Source of the DNA: Lachnospiraceae bacterium KM106-2 | GTDB taxonomy: Bacteria; Bacillota; Clostridia; Lachnospirales; Lachnospiraceae | DNA length: 64,000 nt | Direction: 5' to 3' | Assembly: GCA_009731425.1 (NCBI GenBank) | Contig: AP018794.1 | Coordinates: forward strand, 496,001 to 560,000 | Shown: in pieces, positions 50,916-59,457 of the stretch | Layout: each line of letters starts with the position of its first letter | Position numbering within the stretch: the first letter of the stretch is position 1 | Notes under the pieces: model-generated | What the model was told of the DNA's origin: nothing | Seen by the model: only the letters and a program-made list of their open reading frames with translations | The model's database searches: none | Position numbers and translations under genes: made by a program

Positions 50916-51639
50916 GATTTTGATAGTTTGTGATGAATGTAGTAAGATCAGATAAGAGATCTTGCTTTTTTAATTTTGCATAATAGAGTGAATGCAATAG
51001 CTTCTGCCGTTGGCTTTCTGTAAGATGGAGCTCTGAAATGATCTCATCGATCTTAGATGATTCAGAAATGGTAAAAGTGACGGGATCCATTTGATATGTC
51101 TGTTGTTGGAGTGAGAGCAGAAAGTCTAGAATGGGCTGGTGGATCTTAAGGGAATCACTGAGAATACGAATGAAGATGATCTGATCCACATTGCAAAAGT
51201 TTAGAGCACTTTCATAGATCGCTGCAGAGAGCTGATCAAAGATGGATGCAGAAGTATCTGTTTGAGGCAACATAGTTGCAGATGAAGTCAGAGTAGCTTC
51301 TGTAAAAGGGTGCTTGATCAAAAGGTCTGGATAGTAGGTGATCTTTTCGTCTATGTGGGTTATTTTTGAGATTATGTAAGGAACCGATCGATCCATAGAG
51401 GCATCACAGCAAGTTCCATTTTCAATTGAGATAAAGTGATCTCCTGATCTCATCGGATAGTGGTCAAACAAATATGTGATCGCGATGGCTTGCTGGATCG
51501 GTCCTTTCAATGAGATGATCAAAGTATAAGAGTCGTTTTTATAAATCGAGAATTTATGATGAGCAGTCTCTTTTTTTAGATGAAAAGTCTGAATATAGAG
51601 AGAGGCTGTTTCTTTACGGGACAAGCATAAATATAACAT
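50845..51639 (-). CDS. Unknown protein of 264 residues upstream of the SPL-like gene
   Basis: The product begins MLYLCLSRKETASLYIQTFH; this start follows AGGAGG with 6 bases to the ATG, whereas the frame also opens 24 codons earlier without a ribosome site. It has mixed alpha/beta character, with LIISLKGPIQQAIAITYLFD and a short Cys pair in ENGTCCDASMDRS; no membrane segment. I do not recognise a family. It overlaps the radical SAM gene by 35-71 bases and lies directly after the MFS gene, so it probably works with the SPL-like enzyme as a partner of unknown role. Confidence 0.55.
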   Translation of the reverse strand: MLYLCLSRKETASLYIQTFHLKKETAHHKFSIYKNDSYTLIISLKGPIQQAIAITYLFDHYPMRSGDHFISIENGTCCDASMDRSVPYIISKITHIDEKITYYPDLLIKHPFTEATLTSSATMLPQTDTSASIFDQLSAAIYESALNFCNVDQIIFIRILSDSLKIHQPILDFLLSLQQQTYQMDPVTFTISESSKIDEIISELHLTESQRQKLLHSLYYAKLKKQDLLSDLTTFITNYQNHGCHSKKEGKYYLEQLLNSICSL

Positions 51640-51664
51640 AGGTAACCTCCTAAGATACGTTATT

Positions 51665-52894
51665 CTATTCTTTATTATGCGTTGTTCCGTTTTTTCTGTC
51701 AATAGTGACACGTTTATGAATAATTCGATAAAGTAAGATGGTATAGAGAACTATAATAACACTATAGGAAAGAAAAGCAGATTCGTATCCGTAATCGGTG
51801 TCGGCAAGAAATCCGGTTAAACTTGGTCCAATTGCACCGCCGATTGTGAAAAAGGCATTACAGATGCCAAGGGAGAAAGAATAGCTTCGATCAGAGAATA
51901 ACTTATTCACGCCATAAGAAGGAAGCAAGGTGGGAAGTGATAAACAAGCACCAAAGCAGATGGCAAATAAGAAAGGTACCCAGATAATACCAATAAACTG
52001 AAGCAAAATGGTACTGATAAAGGTAAGAACACCATAAGTCAGAAGTGCAGGTAAGAGGCCGGCTTTATCAATAAACATACCAGTTATGATATTGCCTACC
52101 ACAGCCATAAAGGCTAAGAGAGAGCCTACATTTGCGCTAAATACAGTGGAATATCCAGAAAAATTAAGAAAGGGCTGTACATGAACTTTGGTGCCTGAAA
52201 TCGCGATCCCCATGAGAAATAGTCCAAGCGTAAATAGATAAAAGCTATAATTGCCTCCGGTATGCCCAAAGGACCATTTCTCTTTCTTTTTTATCACGGA
52301 GGTATCTTTTTGGTTGGAACTATCATAAGGCCCTTTATCCACAATAAATATGGTGATTGGTAAGGATACGACTAAGATGCTCATACCAAGAAGAAAATAA
52401 GTTTTATGATAGCCGTATCTGGTTATAAATCTTGAGACGAGCTGCATCCAGAAGATGGTGCCAAAGCCGGTTCCGGCAAATGCAATTCCCATCATGATTC
52501 CTTTTTTATGATTGAAGTAACTGGCGATCATGGTTGCAACTGGAATCATGGTCAGACCTGTTAATCCAATTGAAACAAGAATTGCGATAAAATAAAAGGT
52601 GGAGATGCGATCGGCCGCACCATAGCAGGCAAAGCCTCCACCAACTAAGAGGGCGCTGATCGTCATGATCAGTTTCAGATTTAATTTTCGGATCAATATG
52701 CCGACCAAAGGAGAACAAAGAGCAACCGTTAGGGCAGCAATCGTGAAGATAAGAGAGAATCCGGCATTTGTAAATCCCTTCTCCGTAATAACAGGAGCAA
52801 GAAATAAGGATTGGATCGTATTCACGATACTATAAGGAAACATCATAAGTAAAAAGCAGCTTACAAGGATTAAGTATTTTTTCTTTGTATTCAT
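51665..52894 (-). CDS. MFS transporter (OFA-like)
   Basis: A 409-residue major facilitator with twelve helices. N-terminus LVSCFLLMMFPYSIVNTIQS and the conserved helix 2-3 loop GILIRKLNLKLIMTI match OFA/MCT-like transporters, with the second half starting at about residue 205 after a charged loop (DKGPYDSSNQKDTSVIKKKE). It may move oxalate, formate or another monocarboxylate; the substrate is not certain. RBS AGGAGG precedes the ATG. First gene of the operon with the unknown, SPL-like and SDR genes, so it might import the substrate of these enzymes. Confidence 0.85.
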   Translation of the reverse strand: MNTKKKYLILVSCFLLMMFPYSIVNTIQSLFLAPVITEKGFTNAGFSLIFTIAALTVALCSPLVGILIRKLNLKLIMTISALLVGGGFACYGAADRISTFYFIAILVSIGLTGLTMIPVATMIASYFNHKKGIMMGIAFAGTGFGTIFWMQLVSRFITRYGYHKTYFLLGMSILVVSLPITIFIVDKGPYDSSNQKDTSVIKKKEKWSFGHTGGNYSFYLFTLGLFLMGIAISGTKVHVQPFLNFSGYSTVFSANVGSLLAFMAVVGNIITGMFIDKAGLLPALLTYGVLTFISTILLQFIGIIWVPFLFAICFGACLSLPTLLPSYGVNKLFSDRSYSFSLGICNAFFTIGGAIGPSLTGFLADTDYGYESAFLSYSVIIVLYTILLYRIIHKRVTIDRKNGTTHNKE

Positions 52895-52976
52895 GATAGT
52901 ACCTCCTAAAAAACAGAAAGTTAATAAAGATAGTCTACCCGAAATAAAATTATTTAAAAGGGAATTTAATAGATGG

Positions 52977-53009
52977 TACTAGTTTTTTTAAGCAAAACAT
53001 AAACTAGTA
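52977..53009 (+). promoter_or_regulatory. Inverted repeat in the divergent MFS/M23 promoter region
   Basis: TACTAGTTT (52977-52985) and AAACTAGTA (53001-53009) form a perfect 9 bp inverted repeat separated by 15 bases, overlapping a TATAAA at 53008-53013. It may be an operator for the M23 gene or both divergent genes. Confidence 0.45.
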
Positions 53010-53034
53010 TAAAATTTAGAGTTGAGGGAAAAGC

Positions 53035-54117
53035 ATGAAAAACTTTATAAAGCGATATGGCATCCTGATCGAGATCGTCTTGTTAGCAGTGCTCATTATT
53101 GCATTTGTAAAAAGCAATTTTAAAGCAGAGCATATTGCTATGATCGCCAATTCTCAGAATGCACAAACTGAGAAAAAAGGTTATATCAAATGGGTGGATT
53201 TTAAAGTCTCTTATCAAGCATTACAAGATGCTTATACATACGATGTGGAGTCTTATGAAAAAGAGAACCATATCAACTGGATCGAGTTATTAGCGTATCT
53301 TGGAGCAAGATATGGCGGTGATTTTAAAAATTATAAGAGTAAAGATATGGCCGATCTTGTCGCTAAGTTGAATAGTAATGAAGAGACCATGGAGACTCTT
53401 ACAAAGGACATGAAGTATTATTCCTATTATTATGAGGCATATAGTGCAGTACTTGGAGGACTAGTCGGTGAGTATGAGATTCAAGTGCTAAAGGATGAAA
53501 ATGGAGGAGAAAAGGTTTGGAAGAAGACGTATGGATTAAAAGGATTCCTGCCTCTTGCAAAGAATTTTCCATATGCGGATTTTGATGATTTTGGTGTATC
53601 TAGATCATATGGATATAAAAGACAACATCTTGGCCATGATATGATGGGGCAGGTTGGAACGCCGGTAATTGCAGCTGAGAGCGGGTATGTGGAGGCTCTT
53701 GGATGGAATCAGTATGGTGGATGGCGATTAGGAATTAGAAGCTTCGATAAAAAACGTTATTACTATTATGCACATCTAAGAAAGAATTTCCCATATTGTA
53801 AGTCGCTTAAAGTTGGAAGTGTAGTGACAGCAGGAGATGTGATCGGATATTTAGGACGGACGGGATATAGTAAGAAAGAGAATACCAATAATATCGATAC
53901 ATCGCATCTTCATTTTGGTTTACAGTTGATCTTTGATGAATCTCAGAAAGAAGGAAATAACGAGATCTGGGTTGATTGTTATGATCTGACCAGATTCTTA
54001 TATGCCAACCGTTGTGAGACTGTAAAAGATGCTAGTACAAAGGAGTGGTATCGGATTTATGATATGAGAGATCCATCTGCTGAGGAGTTTAAAAAGGCAC
54101 AGCAAAAGAAAAAGTAA
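53035..54117 (+). CDS. M23 (LytM-type) peptidase, membrane anchored
   Basis: A 360-residue protein with one N-terminal membrane helix (residues 11-25) and an extracellular domain. The LytM zinc motifs are HLGHDMMGQVGTPVIAAESG (HxxxD, about residue 201-205), YYYYAHLRKNFPY and SHLHFGLQLIF (HxH, about 289-291). These make an intact zinc site for cutting peptidoglycan cross-links. The N-terminal 170 residues are unknown. Such enzymes serve cell separation or sporulation. The gene is separated from its neighbours and followed by a terminator. RBS TGAGGGA before ATG. Confidence 0.82.
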   Translation: MKNFIKRYGILIEIVLLAVLIIAFVKSNFKAEHIAMIANSQNAQTEKKGYIKWVDFKVSYQALQDAYTYDVESYEKENHINWIELLAYLGARYGGDFKNYKSKDMADLVAKLNSNEETMETLTKDMKYYSYYYEAYSAVLGGLVGEYEIQVLKDENGGEKVWKKTYGLKGFLPLAKNFPYADFDDFGVSRSYGYKRQHLGHDMMGQVGTPVIAAESGYVEALGWNQYGGWRLGIRSFDKKRYYYYAHLRKNFPYCKSLKVGSVVTAGDVIGYLGRTGYSKKENTNNIDTSHLHFGLQLIFDESQKEGNNEIWVDCYDLTRFLYANRCETVKDASTKEWYRIYDMRDPSAEEFKKAQQKKK

Positions 54118-54123
54118 TTGACC

Positions 54124-54160
54124 AGGCCTATGTGAAAATGAATCCATGGGCCTTTTTTAT
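54124..54160 (+). terminator. Terminator after the M23 gene
   Basis: AGGCCTATG pairs with CATGGGCCT (one G-T), followed by TTTTTATT. Confidence 0.8.
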
Positions 54161-54245
54161 TGAAAGAAAAAACTTTCTAACAGAAAGAAAGCCACACCCT
54201 TTGTTTGGTTCCATTTACGTAAAAGTTACTTGTATAGCGTATTTC
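54161..54245 (+). repeat. Decayed relative of the intergenic repeat (copy D)
   Basis: Directly after the M23 terminator T-run lies AAAAACTTTCTAACAGAAAG, in which CTTTCT/AGAAAG form a hairpin equivalent to GGCTTTCT/AGAAAGCC in the repeat at 8217-8238, and then AAGCC. Further on TTTACG...TTACTTGTAT resembles the start of the right module. Similarity is partial, so this is called with low certainty. Confidence 0.4.
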
Positions 54246-54398
54246 TTGTCATTAGTTGAAATAGTCACCATAGAAGAAATAATTAAAAATTTAGAAAAAA
54301 TTTATAGACATTCCCCAAAATATGTAATAATATGGTAGGTGTAAAAATGGATTCATATCACATAAGGGGATCATAATTACATAATTGGAGGAATCACA

Positions 54399-55106
54399 AT
54401 GATAAGCAATAAACGCAATATTGTTTTAATTGATGATGATGCCGCAATGCGTTCAATTTTATCATCAGTTTTAACGGATGCGGATTACAAGGTTGAGCTT
54501 GCAGCAACCGGACAAGAGGGTTTGTCTATGCTGACGAGTCAATGCTTTGACATGGTCCTTTTGGATTTGGGGTTGCTAGATATGGATGGAATGGATCTAT
54601 TGTTGGAAGTACGAAAATGGTCTGAGATACCTGTTATTATCGTATCGTCTAGAAGCGATGAGAATTCAATCGTAGCTGCGTTTGAAGCGGGAGCAGATGA
54701 TTATATGGTTAAACCGGTGGGGACGAGGGAGTTACTTGCAAGGTTAGACTATGCATATAGACAGAGTATTCGTTTCGTTTCGTCAAAGAATTGTATCAAC
54801 TATATCTATCATATTGACGAGTTAAAAGTGGACATGGAGAGAAGAGTTGTCAGCATTGATAATAAAACAGTACATCTGACTCAGAATGAGTTTCGAATTA
54901 TTGCATTATTAGCAAAAAATGCTGGTAAGGTTATGAATTACGAGAAGATAATTAGTTCGATCTGGGGTCCGTACGCAGGAAAAGAGAATCTGACCTTGCG
55001 CGTAAATATGGCTAATATTCGGAAAAAGTTTTATAAAGCCGGTGCAAGCAGAGATTATATTGTGACAGAAGTAGGAATCGGATACCGGATGCTCGAATCG
55101 AAATAG
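54399..55106 (+). CDS. OmpR/PhoB-family response regulator
   Basis: A 235-residue two-domain regulator. The receiver has the acid pair DDDAAM (residues about 12-14), the phospho-acceptor Asp in MVLLDLGLLDMDGM (about residue 55), the Ser switch in IIVSSRSDEN and Lys in DYMVKPV. The C-terminal winged helix has LTQNEFRIIALLAKNAGKVM and LRVNMANIRKKFYKAG, typical of OmpR/KdpE. No histidine kinase is encoded nearby, so it is an orphan whose kinase is elsewhere. It is followed by another receiver protein 27 bases later and both probably belong to one signalling unit. RBS GGAGGAATCAC before ATG. Confidence 0.88.
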   Translation: MISNKRNIVLIDDDAAMRSILSSVLTDADYKVELAATGQEGLSMLTSQCFDMVLLDLGLLDMDGMDLLLEVRKWSEIPVIIVSSRSDENSIVAAFEAGADDYMVKPVGTRELLARLDYAYRQSIRFVSSKNCINYIYHIDELKVDMERRVVSIDNKTVHLTQNEFRIIALLAKNAGKVMNYEKIISSIWGPYAGKENLTLRVNMANIRKKFYKAGASRDYIVTEVGIGYRMLESK

Positions 55107-55139
55107 TCATGAATTTTCTTTTATTGCGGAGGAATGTCG

Positions 55140-57215
55140 ATGAAAGAGAAAGTATTAATTATCGATGATAGTTTAGAAAGTATTCAAACACTAACCTCAA
55201 TTCTTCATGAAGATTATCAAGTGATCACGGCGAGAGATGGACTGAGTGGAATTCGATTAGTGAATCGTTACAATCCCAGTCTGATCTTACTGGATATTAT
55301 TATGCCGGGAATGAACGGCTTTGAGGTGCTACAACAATTACAAAATGAAAATGAGGATTTTTCAATCCCTGTCATTTTCATAACTTGCCTACAAGATGAG
55401 CAAAGCGAAGAACAAGGGCTTAGAATGGGCGCAGTCGATTACATAATGAAGCCATTTAATGAACGGATCATTAAAGTGAAAGTTCATAATCATATAAAGA
55501 GAATGCGTTATCGAAGGAACATGGAAGATATCGCGATGTTGGATGGCCTCACAGGAATTCCAAATCGTAGAAGCTATGATGTTCGCTTTCAGTTAGACTG
55601 GAGAGCATGTAAGAAAGAGAATACGACGTTTTCAATGGCAATAGCAGATATTGATTATTTTAAAGATTACAATGATAATTACGGTCATATGCAAGGGGAT
55701 GAAGTATTAAGGCGAATTGCCGGATTGCTTCAGTCGATCGTCACTCCATATGGAGGAATCGTTGCAAGATATGGCGGCGAAGAGTTTGTCTTTCTGTTTC
55801 GCAATAAAGAAAGCATGGAAGCAAAGAAGATCATGGAAGAAGTCCGTGCCGGTGTGGAAGCGTTAAAGATCAAACATCATTATTCGAAATGCGCGAATTA
55901 TCTCACCATAAGTGTAGGCGGTCATTCCATCGTTCCATCAGAAGAGATAAGTGCCTCTGAGTTTGTAGAACGAGTCGATCGGAGATTATACCAGGCAAAA
56001 GGACAAGGAAAGAATCGAGTTGTTTGGGAAGGAAAGCAACTGGTGAATGGACAGATAGAGTGCTTTTTGCTAAATGATTTTTCGGTCCTAAGCAGCGCGG
56101 GTTCGGTCAGCGCCAAAACCGGTATGCGTAAAAAGTGCATGATCCTTTTCTTATATCTGATCGTGAATCGATATGAGAAATACTCGAAAGAAGATCTCTA
56201 TCATTGTTTATTTCAAGATGAAGAAAGAGAGTGGAATAAGCTTACTGCAGTCTTTGCAGAATTAAAGAAAGCGCTTGAACAACTCGAAATCTCCTATGCA
56301 AGAGAATTAGTCGTTCCCATTAACGGAATTTATCATTGGAATAATAATTACATGTGCATGGTAGATGCAGAAGTCTTTACTCAGATCATTAATGAAATGG
56401 AAGAGGCAGCAGATCAGTCACAAAAAGCAGCCTTAGCTAAACATGCAGTAGAACTTTATCAGACGGATTTTATGAATGAGATTACGGATGTAACATGGAT
56501 CAACGAATTGCGTAATCGGTATCGCATCCAATATCGAAAGGCACTCCATTATTATTTAATCGATAGGATGGAATTAAAACACTATCATGAGGTTATTGAG
56601 AAATGTCAAAGAGATAGCCTGGTATATTATAATGACGAGGAGTTGAATTATTATTATTTACTGGCTCTAATTAAGGATGGAAAAGAACAAGAGGCGATCG
56701 AACATTACGAATATCTGTTAGAGTCCTGCGATACAAATCGAGGTGCTGTGTTATCAGAACGGATCACCAGATTGAGCCGTGAGATGAAAGGATTAAATCC
56801 AAAGTTAAAAGAAGAACTTCTTAATATAAAAGATGGACTGACAGATTCAGGGAGGAAGTCAGGTCCTCTTGAGTGTAATGAAGAGATGTTTGAACAGATT
56901 TATCAGATCGAGTCACGAAATCTGATCAGAAATGAAAAGATGTGTTATCTGTGCATGATTAAGATCGTCTGTCAAATACAAGATAAAGTGACACACCAAA
57001 TGGACAGACTGCAAAGCACTTTAAAAGGGAATTTACGAATTGGTGACGCTTATACGAAAAAGAGCAGTAACAAGTTTTGTTTGCTACTGCCCAATGTAAA
57101 TTATAAATATGGTAATATCGTTTTAGAGCGAATTCGAACTGCATTTATAGATGGTTTGGATGATCCGAACGTATCGATTCAGTACGAACTTGTTCCAATA
57201 GAGCCAATTCGTTAG
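55140..57215 (+). CDS. REC-GGDEF fused to a SARP/BTAD-like C-terminal region
   Basis: A 691-residue signalling protein. Residues about 3-118: receiver domain with acid pair IIDDS, phospho-acceptor Asp in LILLDIIMPGMNGF and Lys in YIMKPFN. Residues about 130-300: GGDEF diguanylate cyclase with active site ARYGGEEFVF and DIDYFKDYNDNYGH; the inhibitory RxxD site is not visible. Residues about 310-400: winged helix-like part (CMILFLYLIVNRYEKYSKED) and 400-560: helical BTAD-like part, as in SARP/AfsR activators. Residues about 590-690: a second GGDEF-like fold without the catalytic motif (FCLLLPNVNYKYGN). The combination is unusual. ATG 55140 has GGAGG 7 bases upstream; ATG 55134 is too near that site. 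Confidence 0.85.
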   Translation: MKEKVLIIDDSLESIQTLTSILHEDYQVITARDGLSGIRLVNRYNPSLILLDIIMPGMNGFEVLQQLQNENEDFSIPVIFITCLQDEQSEEQGLRMGAVDYIMKPFNERIIKVKVHNHIKRMRYRRNMEDIAMLDGLTGIPNRRSYDVRFQLDWRACKKENTTFSMAIADIDYFKDYNDNYGHMQGDEVLRRIAGLLQSIVTPYGGIVARYGGEEFVFLFRNKESMEAKKIMEEVRAGVEALKIKHHYSKCANYLTISVGGHSIVPSEEISASEFVERVDRRLYQAKGQGKNRVVWEGKQLVNGQIECFLLNDFSVLSSAGSVSAKTGMRKKCMILFLYLIVNRYEKYSKEDLYHCLFQDEEREWNKLTAVFAELKKALEQLEISYARELVVPINGIYHWNNNYMCMVDAEVFTQIINEMEEAADQSQKAALAKHAVELYQTDFMNEITDVTWINELRNRYRIQYRKALHYYLIDRMELKHYHEVIEKCQRDSLVYYNDEELNYYYLLALIKDGKEQEAIEHYEYLLESCDTNRGAVLSERITRLSREMKGLNPKLKEELLNIKDGLTDSGRKSGPLECNEEMFEQIYQIESRNLIRNEKMCYLCMIKIVCQIQDKVTHQMDRLQSTLKGNLRIGDAYTKKSSNKFCLLLPNVNYKYGNIVLERIRTAFIDGLDDPNVSIQYELVPIEPIR

Positions 57216-58276
57216 TTACTTACTTCAGTAATTTTAATATGCTTTTTAAAATTGCTGGAGTAATGTACTTTATTATCCTTTGTGATGAATACAGCATACG
57301 TATCGTCTAAAGAATCGATAAGAGCCATACCGTCTTTTAATCCAAGGGCAAAGCAAGAAGTACTTAAACCATCACCATCTACAGATGTTTTACTTACAAT
57401 AGTAAGTCCTACTAGATTATTATCATAGGAATATCCGGTTGCAGGATTTAAAATATGATGATAAGATTTACCATTTACAGTGAAATATCTTTCGTAGATA
57501 CCGCTAGATACAACACTTACATCTTCTAATTGCATAATTGCAATTGTCTCATTACGATCAGCAAATGGTTTCTGGATTCCGATATTGAAAGCGGATCCAT
57601 CTACTTTCTTTCCGACACATAATACATTACCACCAAGATTGATCATGGCACTTTTTACATTATTTTTTAGTAGGAATGCTTTTAATTGATCAGCAATATA
57701 GCCTTTCGCAATCGCACCTAGGTCAATGCCCATTCCTTCTTTTTTAAATGAAATTCTGTTTTTCTTTGATACTACAATGTCTTTGTAGTTAACGAGAGGA
57801 AGATTCTTTTTAATATCAGATGCTTTTGGTACAACCGGATCCTCAGCTGTAAAGTCCCAAAGGCTGGAAACTGGTTCGATCGCAATGTCGAATTTTCCTT
57901 TTGATAAGTCTCCGTATTTAACACCAGTCTTAATAAGATTATATAGTTCATCAGAAACGATGTAACCGTCTTTATCTTTTTCTAATAATCCTTCATTTAA
58001 TTTATATAATTCACTCGTACTGCTTGTACGGCTAAAAATATTTTCATATTTTTTACATAAATCTAAGGTCTCATCCAAGATGGATTCGTCTGTACTGTCG
58101 TATAACGTAATAGTTACAACCGTATTTAATAGAAAAGAGGTTTTTGTTAATGGTCCATTTGATGCATCTGATGAATTCTCTTTTTTGGAAGAACAACCAG
58201 CAAGAGAACTTAGTGCAAGAAGGATCACAAGTACAAAAGCGACCTGTCTACGGCTTTTTGTTAGTAATTGCTTCAT
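57212..58276 (-). CDS. apbE: FAD:protein FMN transferase ApbE, lipoprotein
   Basis: A 354-residue secreted protein. Signal peptide with lipobox SSLAGCSSK (Cys about residue 28) indicates lipid anchoring outside the membrane. The ApbE domain has SRTSSTSELYKLNEG, DLGAIAKGYIADQL, INLGGNVLCVGKK and HHILNPATGYSYDNNL, the usual FAD/Mg2+ site blocks. The enzyme moves FMN from FAD to a Ser/Thr in target proteins. It is encoded divergently from an FMN-binding domain protein, its presumed substrate. Promoter TTGACA-17-TAAAAT on the minus strand (58324-58352). Full length, ends overlap the signalling gene by 4 bases. Confidence 0.92.
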   Translation of the reverse strand: MKQLLTKSRRQVAFVLVILLALSSLAGCSSKKENSSDASNGPLTKTSFLLNTVVTITLYDSTDESILDETLDLCKKYENIFSRTSSTSELYKLNEGLLEKDKDGYIVSDELYNLIKTGVKYGDLSKGKFDIAIEPVSSLWDFTAEDPVVPKASDIKKNLPLVNYKDIVVSKKNRISFKKEGMGIDLGAIAKGYIADQLKAFLLKNNVKSAMINLGGNVLCVGKKVDGSAFNIGIQKPFADRNETIAIMQLEDVSVVSSGIYERYFTVNGKSYHHILNPATGYSYDNNLVGLTIVSKTSVDGDGLSTSCFALGLKDGMALIDSLDDTYAVFITKDNKVHYSSNFKKHIKITEVSN

Positions 58277-58323
58277 AACTGCTCCTTATTATCTATTTCA
58301 TAATTGCTAAACTTAATGAACTA

Positions 58324-58352
58324 ATTTTATGCATTTGTGATATTATTGTCAA
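58324..58352 (-). promoter_or_regulatory. Promoter of apbE
   Basis: On the minus strand TTGACA (58347-58352) and TAAAAT (58324-58329) are 17 bases apart; it gives a leader of about 40 bases. Confidence 0.75.
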
Positions 58353-58424
58353 GGTGTTTCACTTTTTATGAAATAATTCTTTACAGAGCAAAAAATGTAT
58401 GATATTGTAGAAATCGGACAAAAG

Positions 58425-58453
58425 TTGACGAACGTCAGCAAAATAAGTTATAT
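58425..58453 (+). promoter_or_regulatory. Promoter of the FMN-binding protein gene with inverted repeat
   Basis: TTGACG (58425-58430) and TTATAT (58448-58453) have a 17-base spacer. The -35 box is part of TGACGAACGTCA, an inverted repeat with 5-base arms around AA, which could be an operator. Confidence 0.55.
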
Positions 58454-58475
58454 ATTTTTATATGGAGGAATAGTA

Positions 58476-58925
58476 ATGAAGGACAAAAAATTAGCAACGA
58501 TAGTATCTTTACTATTTGTAGCAGTTATCACATTTTTTGCATTGTTAGGTTCTAATTTCTTCTTAAACAGCACTGATGGCGATAGCATGGATGTAGCTGG
58601 TGTAGAAGGAATCAAAGAAGCTTACGAAAACACTGCAGATGGAGGTTACAGAGTTGTAGCAACTCCTAAGGGATTCGGTGGGGATCTTGAAGTAACTGTA
58701 TCTTTTAATGCAGATCGTAAAACTATCACTAATGTAGAAATCAAAGCTCCAGATGAAACTCCAACACTTGGTGGTAAAGTCGTAGAATCTGATTTCACTA
58801 GCCAATTTGCTGGTAAAACTGCACCTTTAGCAGTTACTGATATTCAAGCAATTTCTGGTGCTACAATTTCATCTGAAGCTGTATGTACTGGTATTTCAAC
58901 AGCTGCTGAGTTTTTACAAAAATAA
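58476..58925 (+). CDS. Membrane-anchored FMN-binding domain protein
   Basis: A 149-residue protein with one N-terminal membrane helix (about residues 9-28) and an extracellular FMN-binding domain. The motif ISGATISSEAVCTGI near the C-terminus contains the S-G-A-T sequence in which the Thr receives FMN through a phosphodiester bond by ApbE, as in RnfG, NqrC and PplA. It is the expected substrate of the divergently encoded ApbE. The ATG at 58476 follows GGAGGAATAGT; the longer frame from 58395 spans the promoter. It may shuttle electrons on the outer face of the membrane. Confidence 0.88.
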   Translation: MKDKKLATIVSLLFVAVITFFALLGSNFFLNSTDGDSMDVAGVEGIKEAYENTADGGYRVVATPKGFGGDLEVTVSFNADRKTITNVEIKAPDETPTLGGKVVESDFTSQFAGKTAPLAVTDIQAISGATISSEAVCTGISTAAEFLQK

Positions 58926-58979
58926 TATTGCTATTTTACCCCTATAATTTTTTCATATTTTATGATATAAAGTAATGGG

Positions 58980-59025
58980 TTGTAAGATGGTCTTACAAAG
59001 GAAGGGGCTTATTTTAAGCTCCTTT
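58980..59025 (+). promoter_or_regulatory. Two hairpins between the FMN-binding and NusG-II genes
   Basis: TTGTAAGA/TCTTACAA (58980-58998) and then a GGGGCTTA/TAAGCTCC-like stem (about 59003-59022) followed by TTTGTT. They may form a weak terminator or a processing site, so that the FMN-binding protein is made in excess over the downstream genes. Confidence 0.45.
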
Positions 59026-59053
59026 GTTATGTAAGGCATAAAAAGGAGTAAAT

Positions 59054-59440
59054 ATGAAAAAAAGAAATGATATAATCCTAATTACAGCAATTTTATTAAT
59101 TGCGGTTGCAGGAATTGTTTTTTATACCGTAAATAAAAAGAGTGCTACTCCAAGTGATAAAGTTAAGATCACTGTAGACACGCAACTATATAAAGAAGTA
59201 AGTTTAAATGAAGATCAAGTCATCGAAGTGAAGATCGATGATGAAGTGAAAAATATCGTTGAAATTAAGGACAATAAGGTGTTTATGAGAGAAGCAGATT
59301 GTCCGGATCAGGTTTGTGTTCATCAAAAAACAATAGAAAAAGACGGCGAACTTATTATCTGCCTTCCTAACAAGGTGGTTGTTACCATCGAAGGCGCTGA
59401 TTCTACAGATTCAGAGGGTACAGATTCAGTCGCAAACTAG
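59054..59440 (+). CDS. NusG domain II-like membrane protein (EetA-like)
   Basis: A 128-residue protein with one N-terminal membrane helix (about residues 8-26) and an extracellular domain of about 85 residues resembling NusG domain II; VFMREADCPDQVCVHQKTIE with a conserved Cys pair and ICLPNKVVVTIEG are typical. Proteins of this type occur beside ApbE, FMN-binding and Gx-transporter genes, and correspond to EetA of flavin-based extracellular electron transfer loci in Listeria. The tail is Asp/Ser/Thr-rich. Function unknown in detail; likely part of the extracytosolic flavin-linked redox unit. Confidence 0.75.
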   Translation: MKKRNDIILITAILLIAVAGIVFYTVNKKSATPSDKVKITVDTQLYKEVSLNEDQVIEVKIDDEVKNIVEIKDNKVFMREADCPDQVCVHQKTIEKDGELIICLPNKVVVTIEGADSTDSEGTDSVAN

Positions 59441-59457
59441 AGCAAAGGGTGAGAAAG

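Noticed and set aside
54132..54338. Plus-strand frame of 68 codons after the M23 gene
   Set aside because: It begins inside the terminator hairpin and lacks a ribosome site; the area is better explained by the terminator and decayed repeat.
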